A stretch of DNA of 64,000 bases from Enterococcus cecorum (GCF_023221775.1 NZ_JAKUDS010000005.1:44641-108640); one strand, 5' to 3'; shown: positions 18,658 through 27,770, numbered from the stretch's first letter. Notes: generated by a model from the letters alone, not told the origin. Made by a program: numbers and translations.

Positions 18658-18757
18658 GCCATAGTATCGTCTTTGAGATTTTGTTAAAATAAATACATAA
18701 AATCTTGTAATGTTTTTGAGTTTCAAACGTCTCTTAAGTGAAAGGAGGGCGATGACG

Positions 18758-19243
18758 ATGGATCGAAAAATAGTTGAAGAAAGTTATCTTGTGTTTTCGC
18801 CCTCTTTGTATTTGTATGCGCTGTCACTGACGAAAGATAAAAGAAAAGCAGAACAGTTAGTTAGTGAGGCCTATTATAAGCTACTTTGTCAAACGCATGC
18901 CCCTGATCAGTTGAAGTTTTGGTTATTACGTGTAGTTAAGACAAGTTTTATCGATCAATATCGGAAAAAACAATATCGACAGTCAGTAGATTTAGCGACC
19001 CAGCAGATTACTTTTACGGAAAGCTTCGAAGCACAAATCTTGCAAAAAGAACGAAATCGACAATTGTATTTCGCTATCTTATCCTTGCCGATGCCTTATC
19101 AAGAGTTGATATTGTTGTTTTATTTTGCGGATTGTTCTACGGCTGAGTTAGCCCAGTATTTTCAATTGACCGTCAATCAGGTGCGTGTTTACTTACATCG
19201 TGCACGCAAAAAATTAAAAGAGGTGTTACAAGATGAGTACTAA
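18758..19243 (+). CDS. ECF-type RNA polymerase sigma factor
   Basis: 161 residues, the size of extracytoplasmic-function sigma factors. Region 2 (YALSLTKDKRKAEQLVSEAYYKLL... through FWLLRVVKTSFIDQYRKKQ) and region 4 (LPMPYQELILLFYFADCSTAELAQYF..TVNQVRVYLHRARKKLK) are both present. I chose ATG 18758 because AAAGGAGGG lies eight bases upstream; the ATG at 18752 is too close, and 18710 lacks a ribosome binding site. It overlaps the next gene, an anti-sigma factor, by 11 bases, so the two are translationally coupled. A cell-envelope stress response is the usual role. Confidence 0.85.
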   Translation: MDRKIVEESYLVFSPSLYLYALSLTKDKRKAEQLVSEAYYKLLCQTHAPDQLKFWLLRVVKTSFIDQYRKKQYRQSVDLATQQITFTESFEAQILQKERNRQLYFAILSLPMPYQELILLFYFADCSTAELAQYFQLTVNQVRVYLHRARKKLKEVLQDEY

Positions 19244-20399
19244 ATTATTAGAGTTATTGGCAGAATACCGTCAAAACCAAGCCACACCAGAAGAAATTGC
19301 CTATATCAAAGAACGCCTAGCTGAATTTCAGGAATTACAGGATTTAGCCTTAGAAGAGGAACATGCGGAATGGGAAAAACCAGATTTAAGTGTGGAAGAT
19401 CAACAGTTTAAGCAAAAAATCAATCGACAAATCAAGAAAAATTGGTTTAAAACACTTTTTGCGACGATTGGTATTTTATTAGTATTAACAGGAATCGGCT
19501 ATTTCGCTTTACCAAAAATTGTCGATCAGTTTTACTATAATCCGACTGCTAAAGATGGGGATAAAGTTGCGCCATTCTCTTTATCTTTCATGGTTGCCTA
19601 TGAGTTGCAGAACCCTTTTATTAGTATCAATGACATTAAAATTAATTCACTCGGCTATGGCAATTATGATGTTGAAACCACACTAATGAAGCACGGTGAA
19701 ACCTACTTTGATTATCCACTTCCTACTAAAATGGAAATCAGAAAAGGTAAAGTAGTTAATGATAACTATGCTATAAGGACGTCTTCTGCGTTATTAAGAT
19801 TTCCAACTAAGACGAGTGAAACGTTTGAGTATCTCAGAGAAAAAATGCTTAAACAATTGGCTACTTTACCACCTTATAGCCAAATCCATGCCTCAGTCGC
19901 TTTTAAACCAAGTGTGACTTTAGAACAAGTGCAAAAAATTGAGGAAGAAGAGTATACACATATTTATTGGTATGGCGTTCAACCCCCAAATGATAATACT
20001 TCGCTATTAGGTTTTTATGATTTTGGATTCGTGCCCTATACGTTAACTGCCGAAGATAAGGATAAAAAATATTTAGAAAAACTGAATCAAAAATATCCTT
20101 ATCTGTTTATGGGAATTCAAACAAGTAATCAATATCCGGAAAATTTCCAGTATGATCGTTTTCAATCCTTGTTGCAATTCATGTTAGATAATCAAGAGCA
20201 TTTTCAAAAACTCTTCCATTATGAATATTTGAATAAAGAAATCAAAGCTTATCAAAAAGAACTGCAAAATAAAGATAATTTTAAAATTAGCAGTGTGTAT
20301 ACGGTGACTACAGTAGCTTCTTTGCAAAATATTCTCAAAAAATATCCAGACTGTTTTGCCAAGATTGAAAAGATTGAATTATACAATCAAAATATGTAA
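19233..20399 (+). CDS. Membrane anti-sigma factor (YhdL-like, Sigma_reg N/C type)
   Basis: 388 residues. A cytoplasmic N-terminus of about 75 residues, acidic and helical, would bind the sigma factor. A single transmembrane segment follows (FATIGILLVLTGIGYFALP, about residues 75-93). The extracytoplasmic part contains PFSLSFMVAYELQNPFISI and a C-terminal region with YWYGVQPP, resembling the Sigma_reg_C domain of B. subtilis YhdL. It overlaps the sigma factor gene and would hold it inactive until an envelope signal arrives. A terminator follows at 20407. Confidence 0.75.
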   Translation: MSTKLLELLAEYRQNQATPEEIAYIKERLAEFQELQDLALEEEHAEWEKPDLSVEDQQFKQKINRQIKKNWFKTLFATIGILLVLTGIGYFALPKIVDQFYYNPTAKDGDKVAPFSLSFMVAYELQNPFISINDIKINSLGYGNYDVETTLMKHGETYFDYPLPTKMEIRKGKVVNDNYAIRTSSALLRFPTKTSETFEYLREKMLKQLATLPPYSQIHASVAFKPSVTLEQVQKIEEEEYTHIYWYGVQPPNDNTSLLGFYDFGFVPYTLTAEDKDKKYLEKLNQKYPYLFMGIQTSNQYPENFQYDRFQSLLQFMLDNQEHFQKLFHYEYLNKEIKAYQKELQNKDNFKISSVYTVTTVASLQNILKKYPDCFAKIEKIELYNQNM

Positions 20400-20406
20400 A
20401 CCAAAA

Positions 20407-20442
20407 GCTAGACTCGTATTTGTTTGCGGGTCTAGCGTTTTT
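20407..20442 (+). terminator. Terminator of the sigma/anti-sigma operon
   Basis: GCTAGACTCG and CGGGTCTAGC arms, then GTTTTT. Confidence 0.85.
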
Positions 20443-20596
20443 AGTGAGTATGTCAACTAGATAAGATGAAATCGCTTGTGAAAAAACATGCAATAAGTTA
20501 TAATAAATGCATAAGAAACAATCTCAAGCAGAGGTTTGTTGAACTTTTGAGCGCAAGACGGCCTTCATGCGAGACGGTTATTTCTTTACTACTTTT

Positions 20597-20634
20597 TAAA
20601 AATGCCGATGGGAATTTCTTCTCATCGGCATTTG
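20597..20634. terminator. Terminator downstream of bioY (also works on plus strand)
   Basis: AAAATGCCGATGGG and CTCATCGGCATTT arms. On the minus strand the stem is followed by TTTTTAAAAAG. Confidence 0.75.
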
Positions 20635-20639
20635 TATGT

Positions 20640-21185
20640 TTATCGTAAACGTCTAGCCATGACTTTGTGTAAAGCCGTAGCAATGGTGGTATAAACGGCA
20701 ATTTCGCCAATAACTGGTAAAGCAAACGGTAAGGTCCCCGCAATTAAGGCTGCTTTAACGCTCATGCCAGCAATAAATGGTAAGCATAACCATAAAGAAC
20801 CAAGCACTAAATAAATCATCGCGGCACAGACATTGGCTACAAAGATATTGATCCAAGTTTTTTTACGATTACGCAAGAAAAGTGCAGCTAATACAGCGTA
20901 AACGAAAAATGCTGGAAGGTAGCCACCACTTGGCGTTAAGAAAGCACCAACCCCTCCATAAGCACCAGCAAACACAGGTAAACCAACTGCTCCTAGTGCT
21001 AAGTACGCTAAAATGGTTGCCCCAGCCCAAGGTAAGGGTAATAAGGTTCCAATCATGCCCACGCCTAAAGGTTGCAAGGTTAAAGGAATCATCGGTAATG
21101 GTAAGACGATTTGGGCGCAGATAATTAATAATGCTAATAAAATAGCAGAAAAAGCTAGATAAAAAGTGCGATTTGGACTTTTCAT
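20640..21185 (-). CDS. bioY: BioY biotin transporter S component
   Basis: 181 residues with five to six membrane segments. Family marks are the N-terminal ICAQIVLPLPMIPLTLQ, then GAVGLPVFAGAYGGVGAFLTPSGGYLPAF. BioY captures biotin and couples to the shared ECF energizing module (EcfAA'T), whose genes are not in the window. The ATG at 21185 is eight bases after AGGAG; a GTG nine bases earlier overlaps that site. No clear BirA operator was recognised in the upstream region. Single-gene unit. Confidence 0.9.
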   Translation of the reverse strand: MKSPNRTFYLAFSAILLALLIICAQIVLPLPMIPLTLQPLGVGMIGTLLPLPWAGATILAYLALGAVGLPVFAGAYGGVGAFLTPSGGYLPAFFVYAVLAALFLRNRKKTWINIFVANVCAAMIYLVLGSLWLCLPFIAGMSVKAALIAGTLPFALPVIGEIAVYTTIATALHKVMARRLR

Positions 21186-21230
21186 TTGATTCACTCCTAA
21201 ATTTATGATTTTGTTGTTTAATCGTTTTTG

Positions 21231-21260
21231 AGTATAGCACAGACCACAAATGAACTACAA
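21231..21260 (-). promoter_or_regulatory. bioY promoter
   Basis: Reading the minus strand, TTGTAG (21255-21260), an 18-base spacer and TATACT (21231-21236) precede bioY by about 45 bases. Confidence 0.5.
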
Positions 21261-21449
21261 TAGTTACGCTTGTGATATAAGTTATTTATGTTTGGCTAAT
21301 ATAGGAGTTATTTATTATCTTTTCAATGAATGATTACGCTTAATTTTTGTAAGACGTAAGATATCTTGGTTATTTATATTTGACAGTTTAAGTACAGATT
21401 TAACAGCTGTTTGAATAAAGTTTTCACAAATTTAATGTTTGGGCTACGT

Positions 21450-21477
21450 TTGCTTGCCTGTTTCTTTTTGGTATAAT
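21450..21477 (+). promoter_or_regulatory. Promoter of the membrane-anchored protein gene at 21508
   Basis: TTGCTT (21450-21455), 16-base spacer, TATAAT (21472-21477), 30 bases before the start codon. The rest of the 21195-21507 gap shows only this and the bioY promoter. Confidence 0.5.
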
Positions 21478-21507
21478 TAGAAAAAAAGACAGAGAAGTGG
21501 TGTTACG

Positions 21508-22113
21508 ATGAAGAAAAATAAACGATTTATCGGACTTGTGAGTATTTTAATAGCCTTAATCATTCTTGTGCCGGTGATTGGTCTATTTGTGATGACCTCT
21601 CCTGAAAAAAAGGCAGAGCAAACAACGCCGACATCCACGACCGTCAGCAAAGTTAAGCGAACGAAAAAGCCAAAGACGACGAAAACGAGTGAGACTACTC
21701 CAGATATCGTAAAAGAAGCACAACCTCAGTCAACCGTAGATACGCCTACCAATAATCAAACGGCTACGACCTCAAGCACAACGACTATGGGTCAAGGACA
21801 AAATAGTTCAGACCAAAATAGCCAAGTCACGCCAAATACGCCAAGTGCTGCACCAAAATTTACCGCTCCAGAAGCAATTGCCGTGGCTCAAAGTTACTAT
21901 GATCGGACTGGACTTTCACCTAGCAACATGGTTTTTGATATCCCTGATAAGAGTCAAGTTCTAGTCGGCAGCGATGGTAAGACGTATTGGCATGTGATTG
22001 GGTCAGTAGATGGCAGTCCTTACATGGCTTATGATATAGCCGTTGATAATGGCACGATTCATGAAGGGGTTCTTTATGCACAAGGTCAAGGAAATTTTGT
22101 CCCCGCAGAATAA
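21508..22113 (+). CDS. Membrane-anchored Ser/Thr-rich protein, function unknown
   Basis: 201 residues. An N-terminal hydrophobic helix (LVSILIALIILVPVIGLFVM, no lipobox) anchors the protein outside the cell. It is followed by a low-complexity Thr/Ser/Lys/Gln linker (about residues 35-115) and a C-terminal domain of about 80 residues (APEAIAVAQSYYDRTG... YWHVIGSVDG... YDIAVDNGTIHEG). The last domain is reminiscent of PepSY/YpeB-like modules (helix, then strands ending YDI..DNGTI), but I do not claim membership. It stands alone and converges with the next gene. Confidence 0.65.
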   Translation: MKKNKRFIGLVSILIALIILVPVIGLFVMTSPEKKAEQTTPTSTTVSKVKRTKKPKTTKTSETTPDIVKEAQPQSTVDTPTNNQTATTSSTTTMGQGQNSSDQNSQVTPNTPSAAPKFTAPEAIAVAQSYYDRTGLSPSNMVFDIPDKSQVLVGSDGKTYWHVIGSVDGSPYMAYDIAVDNGTIHEGVLYAQGQGNFVPAE

Positions 22114-22128
22114 TTGAGACTATAAGTT

Positions 22129-22755
22129 TTAGTTATTGGTTAGCTTTTGATAAAGGGTCGCGGCATTGAAGGGAAAAGTTTTCATCATCCATTCAATGAT
22201 TGGCCCATAGGAAAATGTGGCGATGACAGTACCGATGCCTAAAGGTCCACCTAGTAAAAGCGCCAGGATAAATAAAGCACCATAAACGAGTGTGAGTGAC
22301 CATCCATAGCTTAAATGAAACCACTCGCTAACAGATAAAGTCAAAATATCGGAAGTTTGGTAACCGTAATTAAGTGGAATGTAAAAAGCCAACGACCAAC
22401 AAATCAAAAGTGTCCCACTGATAAGATAAAAGATTTGCCAGAATAATCCTTGTGGTGTCCCTAAAAAATGGTTTATCCACTTTTCTGACAAATCAATGGC
22501 TGGTCCGATACCAAAAGAAAAAAGAAATGAACCGACATGAATCAGTTTTCTATTGAGAAAGAAAAAGAGTAGGAAGATGAATCCCTCAAAATATAAAGCT
22601 GCCTGACCTAGACTTAAAGTAGTGATTTGAGCTAAGGCGATTTCTAGCATAGTGACCGGATCTGATCCTAAATTCGCGCGGACAAAAAGAGCGACACCTA
22701 AGCCGCAAACAAAGACAGCCGGTAGAATGAGAGAACTTTTTATGACAGCTTTCAT
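22129..22755 (-). CDS. YczE/YyaS/YitT-family membrane protein
   Basis: 208 residues, about five hydrophobic segments. The N-terminal GLGVALFVRANLGSDPVTMLEIAL pattern (G-x-AL..A.LG.dPv) is the YczE/YitT hallmark. The function of the family is not well defined; B. subtilis YczE affects surfactin/bacillibactin production. A related protein is encoded at 59422. Start ATG 22755 with GGAAG upstream. Confidence 0.75.
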   Translation of the reverse strand: MKAVIKSSLILPAVFVCGLGVALFVRANLGSDPVTMLEIALAQITTLSLGQAALYFEGFIFLLFFFLNRKLIHVGSFLFSFGIGPAIDLSEKWINHFLGTPQGLFWQIFYLISGTLLICWSLAFYIPLNYGYQTSDILTLSVSEWFHLSYGWSLTLVYGALFILALLLGGPLGIGTVIATFSYGPIIEWMMKTFPFNAATLYQKLTNN

Positions 22756-22844
22756 GGCCTAACTTCCTTTCCGTTTTTTATCATTATAACAAAATTTATT
22801 GCATTTGGAAGCGATACGCGTAGACTAAAAAGTGAGGTGATTTG

Positions 22845-23180
22845 ATGGAAATAGAAGAATTAGTTGCAAAAGTCAATCAGTTTCGTGATGCGCGTGATTG
22901 GCGGCAATATCACAATGAAAAAGACTTGGCGATTTCGATTTCATTGGAGGCAAATGAATTACTCGAGCTATTCCAATGGCAAGATAGTACTAATGTTGTT
23001 CAAACCAAGCAAGAACGCTTAAAAGAAGAACTAGCAGATGTCTTAATCTATTCTCTGATGATGGCAGATAATTTGCAGTTTGATGTAGGGCAAATCATTG
23101 AAGAAAAATTAGCTAAAAATGCCCAGAAGTATCCCGTCGAAAAGGCACGTGGATCAAATAAAAAATATACTGAACTCTAA
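22845..23180 (+). CDS. MazG-like nucleotide pyrophosphohydrolase
   Basis: 111 residues, the size of single-domain MazG/RS21-C6-type enzymes. The metal-binding helices show ISLEANELLELFQW and EELADVLIYSLMMAD, giving the expected E..E / E..D residues. It would hydrolyse a non-canonical or surplus NTP to NMP and pyrophosphate (house-cleaning). Start ATG 22845 follows GAGGTGA; a TTG one codon before is the alternative. Terminator follows directly. Confidence 0.85.
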   Translation: MEIEELVAKVNQFRDARDWRQYHNEKDLAISISLEANELLELFQWQDSTNVVQTKQERLKEELADVLIYSLMMADNLQFDVGQIIEEKLAKNAQKYPVEKARGSNKKYTEL

Positions 23181-23222
23181 AAAAGTCCTGAACCGTTGTG
23201 TATACTGCGATTCAGGACTTTT
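23181..23222. terminator. Bidirectional terminator
   Basis: AAAAGTCCTGAA (23181-23192) and TTCAGGACTTTT (23211-23222). It serves both the MazG-like gene and the convergent GNAT gene. Confidence 0.85.
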
Positions 23223-23224
23223 GA

Positions 23225-23794
23225 CTATAATGGATAGACTTCAAACGGACGTGGTGTAAAGGCAGCGAACAATTCTTGATATACCAATTGGACTTGTTGA
23301 TGAATAAAGGCATCCTCTAATACTTCTTTAGCATAGTACATAATTTGGTATTCTACGTCAAAAGCTTGGGCCACCACTTGGGAAAGCTGTACTTGGTTAC
23401 GTAGATAGAAATCACGTCGACGTTTGCGCAATTCATACTCGTCCTCATTTTGAGCGGTATTGAGTGATTCGATTTCAATTAAAATACAACGATGTTTTTC
23501 TAAAGTTGGCAATAGTTCATTGAGTAACTGACTGCCAATCCCTTGGTTACGCGCAGTTTTTACGACAGCATAGTAATCTAGCAAGTAGGCGTCGATATTT
23601 TCAGACTTAAAGTCCGCAAAATAGGCATAAGCAAGCATTTTGTCTCCTTGGAATAGCCCGTAGCATTCATAGCGATGATGGTCATAAAAATCCAAAATAA
23701 TCGCTAAAGGCTTGACTTCATCTTCTGGAAAATCACTGACTAAGTGTCGGTTATACGTATCAATAATTTCTTCTCTTGTTAGTTTGCGAATCAT
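23225..23794 (-). CDS. GNAT-family acetyltransferase
   Basis: 189 residues. Acetyl-CoA site: VVKTARNQGIGSQLLNELLPTL (R..GIG at about residue 90), preceded by AYAYFADF and DYYAV strands. The start at ATG 23794 has AAGGAGC eight bases upstream; an upstream in-frame start lacks such a site. No substrate can be assigned. Confidence 0.8.
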   Translation of the reverse strand: MIRKLTREEIIDTYNRHLVSDFPEDEVKPLAIILDFYDHHRYECYGLFQGDKMLAYAYFADFKSENIDAYLLDYYAVVKTARNQGIGSQLLNELLPTLEKHRCILIEIESLNTAQNEDEYELRKRRRDFYLRNQVQLSQVVAQAFDVEYQIMYYAKEVLEDAFIHQQVQLVYQELFAAFTPRPFEVYPL

Positions 23795-23838
23795 AAATGA
23801 TGCTCCTTCATTCTTATTTTCCGTCAAAACAACAAAAA

Positions 23839-24822
23839 TTATAAAAACAATTCATTTTCTATCCCGTTTAGTAATTGCTTTAATAATGGCTTATTCAAAC
23901 GATATTTCTTATGACTATTCTCTACTAAAATGAGCTGATTTTCAAGTAGGTTCTTGATTTGATAACTGACTGCAGCAGGTGAGATGCCGAATTTTCGCGC
24001 AATGACTTTGTTTGAAGAGATACCGCTGTTAATCATTTTTAGAATACCAAAACGTGTAGGATCAGCTAAGATTTTTAAAATGTTTTCTCTAAAGGTTTGG
24101 CTATAGGCAGCAGTTCCGCGAATAAATTCAAAATATTCTCTTGCAAATACTCCACATCCTAAATAACTGGTTTTTGAATCGTTAAAGTAAAATACGCTGT
24201 AACAATTGAGCAAAAAGATTAAATTTTGTTCAGCTTGATGAAAATCTTCGCTAGCGACATAATCTTTAAAGACTATTTCATAAAGTTGGTCTGACTTAGC
24301 TTGCAAAAGTTGTGTTTCTTTGCTTATTTTTTCGCTATATTGACTTTCAAGTAATTGAGCGGTCTCTTGATATATTTGCCGAATTGTTGGGATACACTGT
24401 AAAAGTTTCTCTTTCTTATTGGCAAAGTCAGTAAAGAGTTCCGTTAATTGCCATTTGTTTTCTGAAGTTAGCTGAACGTCAATGAGCGCTTCGATGGTAA
24501 ATTTCTGCTCTGACTCGATGATATGTGAGGATACGAGTTGAAAGCAGTCCTCTTTTGACCAATGATTGAGTGCGACAATCAGATCATCAAAAGTCTGAAC
24601 ATCATTAAGTAAAGTAAAATATAAAAGTAGATTGTATTCAGCGTTTACAAACGGGAGCAGTTTCTGTTGATATTCGCTAATCCTATTTTGGTATTGAAGG
24701 ATGGCTGTTAAGAAATCTTCAGGAAGCATTTTTTGGATAAGCTTGTATTCTTTTTTTGTTTCAATTTTTTCGCTTGCTAAAGTTAGCGATAAGCAAAAAT
24801 CAATTAATTTTGCATTGGTCAT
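23839..24822 (-). CDS. ArsR-type transcriptional regulator with large N-terminal domain
   Basis: 327 residues. The C-terminal 85 residues form an ArsR winged helix (ENILKILADPTRFGILKMI...SSNKVIARKFGISPAAVSYQIKNLLENQLI). The N-terminal 240 residues are helical, rich in Glu/Gln/Leu, and not recognised; the protein is about three times the length of a classic ArsR repressor and lacks the Cys metal box. It starts inside the 3' end of the ABC exporter gene (23-base overlap; AAAGGA lies eight bases before ATG 24822), so the two are co-translated. It probably represses its own operon through the palindrome in the promoter at 26417-26434. Confidence 0.8.
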   Translation of the reverse strand: MTNAKLIDFCLSLTLASEKIETKKEYKLIQKMLPEDFLTAILQYQNRISEYQQKLLPFVNAEYNLLLYFTLLNDVQTFDDLIVALNHWSKEDCFQLVSSHIIESEQKFTIEALIDVQLTSENKWQLTELFTDFANKKEKLLQCIPTIRQIYQETAQLLESQYSEKISKETQLLQAKSDQLYEIVFKDYVASEDFHQAEQNLIFLLNCYSVFYFNDSKTSYLGCGVFAREYFEFIRGTAAYSQTFRENILKILADPTRFGILKMINSGISSNKVIARKFGISPAAVSYQIKNLLENQLILVENSHKKYRLNKPLLKQLLNGIENELFL

Positions 24823-26380
24823 TTGAATCATCCTTTATATGAATTAAAGTCGTCTTAGCTTTGACTTCTTCGCTCATTTGGTGGGTAATCATAAGGACTG
24901 TTTTGGCTGATTGAAAGGCTAGTTTTTCTATTATTTGAGCAGACTGTGCATCAAGGTTGGCACATGCTTCATCCAATATCAGAATATCTTTCTTTCTAGC
25001 GATTGCCCGAGCAAAAGCAATACGTTGTCGTTGTCCACCAGATAGATTTTTCCCGTTATCTTGAATCATCATTTCAGGTGTTAAATTTCCTAAGCCAACT
25101 TGAGTAAGTAGATTTTGTACCTCTGTATTAGACAGGGTGTCAAGTAAATCAATATTATTTTTGATGGTGTCATTAAATAAGAAAGTTTCTTGGTTCATAT
25201 AACTGACCATCGAAAAAAGATTTTGTTTAGGATTTTTCAATTGTTGGTCTAGCCAAACTTCTCCTTGATAGTAATCAATTTCCCCGATAAGTACTTTCAA
25301 TAGGGTAGATTTTCCTGACCCACTCTCGCCCACTATAGCATAATTTTGCCCCAATGAAAATGTGATATCAGGTATCTTCAGGATATTTTTATAAGGTAGC
25401 GTAATATTGGTTAGTTTCAAAGTATGAAGGGTTTTGCTTGGTTCTACATTTACTTGATATTTAGGAATTTGATATTGGCCTAAAGCAAAAGGAAGTCTTT
25501 CTTTAAAGAGATGAACGCCTGATTGATAAAATTCTCGTTCAGAAATAAGTTGAATAACCGCACTGCCAAATTCAGGGACCAAGGATAAGACGGCTAAGAG
25601 TGCACCTGCTGCTACTTGTCCTGTTAATACTAGATAAGATACATAAACAATAGATAATAGCGAAACTAAGGCATTCACAAAGGTAAGTGTAGCACTCATC
25701 AATCCAGTAAATGTTTGAGTTTCTAATAAATAATTGGCGTATTTGGTTGTGGCTTGTTGCGCTTTTTTTAAGAAAATGGGAAAAGCCTGATTCTCAAAAA
25801 ACGTCGTAAACCCTTGTAATAATTCTCGCATTTTACTGGTATACTGCGCTTTTTGTGTTTGTAGTCCTGAGATATAATTGGACAGTCTGGATTGAAATAG
25901 TTTAGGGACTACAGACATAAGTGTAAAAGAGATAAAGGCGATGATCCCCATTGTGTAATGAATGTTACAAAGGGCGATAAAACTTGCAATGGCCATGGTC
26001 GCCATTTCTATTAAGTTGAGGTATTTTTTTAAAATCAGCTCTATTATTTTTGGAATATCATTGATGTAACTAGAAAGGTGTTCGCCATGTTCAATTTTGT
26101 GAAATTCCTGAAAAGATTGATTGGCAAAATAATGGCTATTGATTTGAGAAAACATTTCAGTAAGACGGCTTTCCGCTAGAGCAGTTCTTCGCATTTTGAA
26201 GTATAAGGCAAGTGAGTAGGCGATATAAATCATCAAAACGACTAAAAAATTGCTGATAAGTTGAGAAAGTGTATCTACCACTAAAAAAGATAGGGAGTAT
26301 GCGTGTAAAATGTTCAGCAAAGCATAAAGGATAGTGGCTACCATAGCACTAGGAACGTATTTATAACGAAATAATTTCAT
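24800..26380 (-). CDS. ABC exporter half-transporter (membrane + ATPase)
   Basis: 526 residues. Six membrane helices in the first about 290 residues, then an ATPase domain: Walker A GESGSGKST, signature LSGGQRQR, Walker B DILILDEACANLD, switch His in MITHQM. As a type-IV ABC exporter it should work as a homodimer. Start ATG 26380 has AGAGGTG upstream. It is the first gene of a two-gene operon with the ArsR-like regulator, a layout suggesting substrate-induced export. The substrate (drug, peptide or lipid) is not readable. Confidence 0.9.
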   Translation of the reverse strand: MKLFRYKYVPSAMVATILYALLNILHAYSLSFLVVDTLSQLISNFLVVLMIYIAYSLALYFKMRRTALAESRLTEMFSQINSHYFANQSFQEFHKIEHGEHLSSYINDIPKIIELILKKYLNLIEMATMAIASFIALCNIHYTMGIIAFISFTLMSVVPKLFQSRLSNYISGLQTQKAQYTSKMRELLQGFTTFFENQAFPIFLKKAQQATTKYANYLLETQTFTGLMSATLTFVNALVSLLSIVYVSYLVLTGQVAAGALLAVLSLVPEFGSAVIQLISEREFYQSGVHLFKERLPFALGQYQIPKYQVNVEPSKTLHTLKLTNITLPYKNILKIPDITFSLGQNYAIVGESGSGKSTLLKVLIGEIDYYQGEVWLDQQLKNPKQNLFSMVSYMNQETFLFNDTIKNNIDLLDTLSNTEVQNLLTQVGLGNLTPEMMIQDNGKNLSGGQRQRIAFARAIARKKDILILDEACANLDAQSAQIIEKLAFQSAKTVLMITHQMSEEVKAKTTLIHIKDDSNDQCKIN

Positions 26381-26414
26381 CAGTCTACACCTCTTTTGTT
26401 AAATTTATGTTTTA

Positions 26415-26455
26415 ATATTAAATGTGTATTTAATTTTTGTCAATACAAATTAAAT
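26415..26455 (-). promoter_or_regulatory. Promoter and palindromic operator of the ABC exporter/ArsR operon
   Basis: On the minus strand: -35 TTGACA (26438-26443), 17-base spacer, -10 TAATAT (26415-26420). A perfect palindrome ATTAAAT-GTGT-ATTTAAT (26417-26434) fills the spacer and overlaps the -10. A third copy of the half-site, ATTAAAT, lies at 26449-26455 just upstream of the -35. This is where an ArsR-type repressor would be expected to block RNA polymerase. Confidence 0.7.
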
Positions 26456-26563
26456 GGTTGTTTAAAACTTTGAATGTATACTGAATTTGTTTGTCTAGTT
26501 CAATGTTTCTTTCTATGGTACAATGGATGAGTCAAATTAACTCTTTTACGAGGAGGGATGAAG

Positions 26564-27298
26564 GTGCGAGCCATCATTTTTGATTTAGATGATACTTTAT
26601 ATGACCCTATGCAGCCGTTTAATCAGGCCTATCAAAAACATTTACCACAGATGGCTGCTAAGGTTTCGGTTAACCAATTTTATTTAAAGAGTCGTGCAAT
26701 CAGTGATTCTTTGTTTGAAAAGCAGCAGTTAGGACAAATTGATATCAATGAGGTACGCAAAATTCGTATTATCGAGGCTGCCAAAACTTTTGGTTATGAG
26801 GTAACGGAAGATTTGGCAATGGCGTTTCAGGATACTTATGCGTATTATCAGGGACATTTAACGTTGTTGGAGGGCTATCAGGCGTTTTTTAAAAAGTGTC
26901 AAGAACAAGGCATCTTTTTAGGGGTGATTACGAATGGACCAGGTGATTTACAGCGAAAAAAACTCCATAGTCTTCAGTTAGCTCAGTATATTCCTGAAAA
27001 GTATTGGTTAATCTCAGGAGAAGTCGATTTAATGAAGCCTCAACGCGAAATTTTTGAATATTACCAAAAAGCACATCAGTTGGATCAAGCCATCTATGTC
27101 GGGGATTCGTTTGAAAATGATGTTATCGGGGCGAATCAGGTGAACTGGCCAGTGTATTGGTTCAATCATCGCCGACGCCAAAAGCCAGCCAATCATGCAA
27201 CTTTTAAGTATCAAGAAGTTAGCCATTTAGCGGAACTATTAACGGCTTTACAACAAGAATTAGGGATACAAAAAACAGTGTCCACCATTTCTACATGA
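26564..27298 (+). CDS. HAD-superfamily hydrolase (YjjG-like)
   Basis: 244 residues. Motif I IIFDLDDTLYD at the N-terminus (nucleophile and acid/base Asp), motif II ITNGPGD, Lys in MKPQREIF, and motif IV YVGDSFENDVIGA. The helical cap is inserted after motif I (subfamily IA). It probably dephosphorylates a nucleotide or small phosphorylated metabolite. I place the start at GTG 26564, seven bases after AGGAGGG; the ATG at 26558 directly abuts that site and is less likely. The left arm of its terminator lies inside the last codons. Confidence 0.8.
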   Translation: MRAIIFDLDDTLYDPMQPFNQAYQKHLPQMAAKVSVNQFYLKSRAISDSLFEKQQLGQIDINEVRKIRIIEAAKTFGYEVTEDLAMAFQDTYAYYQGHLTLLEGYQAFFKKCQEQGIFLGVITNGPGDLQRKKLHSLQLAQYIPEKYWLISGEVDLMKPQREIFEYYQKAHQLDQAIYVGDSFENDVIGANQVNWPVYWFNHRRRQKPANHATFKYQEVSHLAELLTALQQELGIQKTVSTIST

Positions 27299-27319
27299 GA
27301 ATTGGTTAGACACTGTTTT
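27272..27319. terminator. Terminator shared by the HAD gene and the gene at 27322
   Basis: AAAACAGTGTC and GACACTGTTTTG arms. The left arm is within the HAD coding sequence; U/A tracts on both sides allow bidirectional use. Confidence 0.75.
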
Positions 27320-27321
27320 GT

Positions 27322-27561
27322 TTATTTATCTTTTTCAATAATAAAGCGATACGTATCCCCACATGCTCGACCATCGTATTTCATTTGGTCTAAAGAGGTA
27401 ATGCGTTCACGAAAAAGAATGAACTTTTCGATAATCAGGTAGTTCGCAGGGATATTTGTGAGACGTTCAAAAAAAGAATGCTCTTTTGATTTTACATATT
27501 CATTGGTTTCTTTATAGGCGATTCCATCTAGTTCGCCATTTTCATAGACGAGAATCCGCAT
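27322..27561 (-). CDS. Small protein of unknown function
   Basis: 79 residues from ATG 27561 (MRILVYENGELDGIAYKE...), rich in charged residues, with no membrane segment and no recognised domain. GGAAGA lies about 10 bases upstream of this ATG. Two further in-frame ATGs at 27567 and 27570 would give 81-82 residues, so the exact start is uncertain. Its terminator is shared with the convergent HAD gene. Confidence 0.55.
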   Translation of the reverse strand: MRILVYENGELDGIAYKETNEYVKSKEHSFFERLTNIPANYLIIEKFILFRERITSLDQMKYDGRACGDTYRFIIEKDK

Positions 27562-27770
27562 GTTCATCATTCTTCCATAGTAGGTTTTCAGATTGTTCAA
27601 AAGTAAACTTCAAGTACGCTAGCATTCGTTGGGAAATTTTTTATTTATAGTAACACAAAATTTCCTAAAAGACACTTAATTTCAAGACTTGTCTATTTAC
27701 ACCAGTTATTTGCCTTATTATAATAAGTATTAGAAATTACTTTAAAAAAGATTAATTTTGAGGGATTAGA

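Noticed and set aside
21195..21300. BirA operator at bioY
   Set aside because: No sequence close to the TTGTTAAC...GTTAACAA consensus was found in the upstream region.
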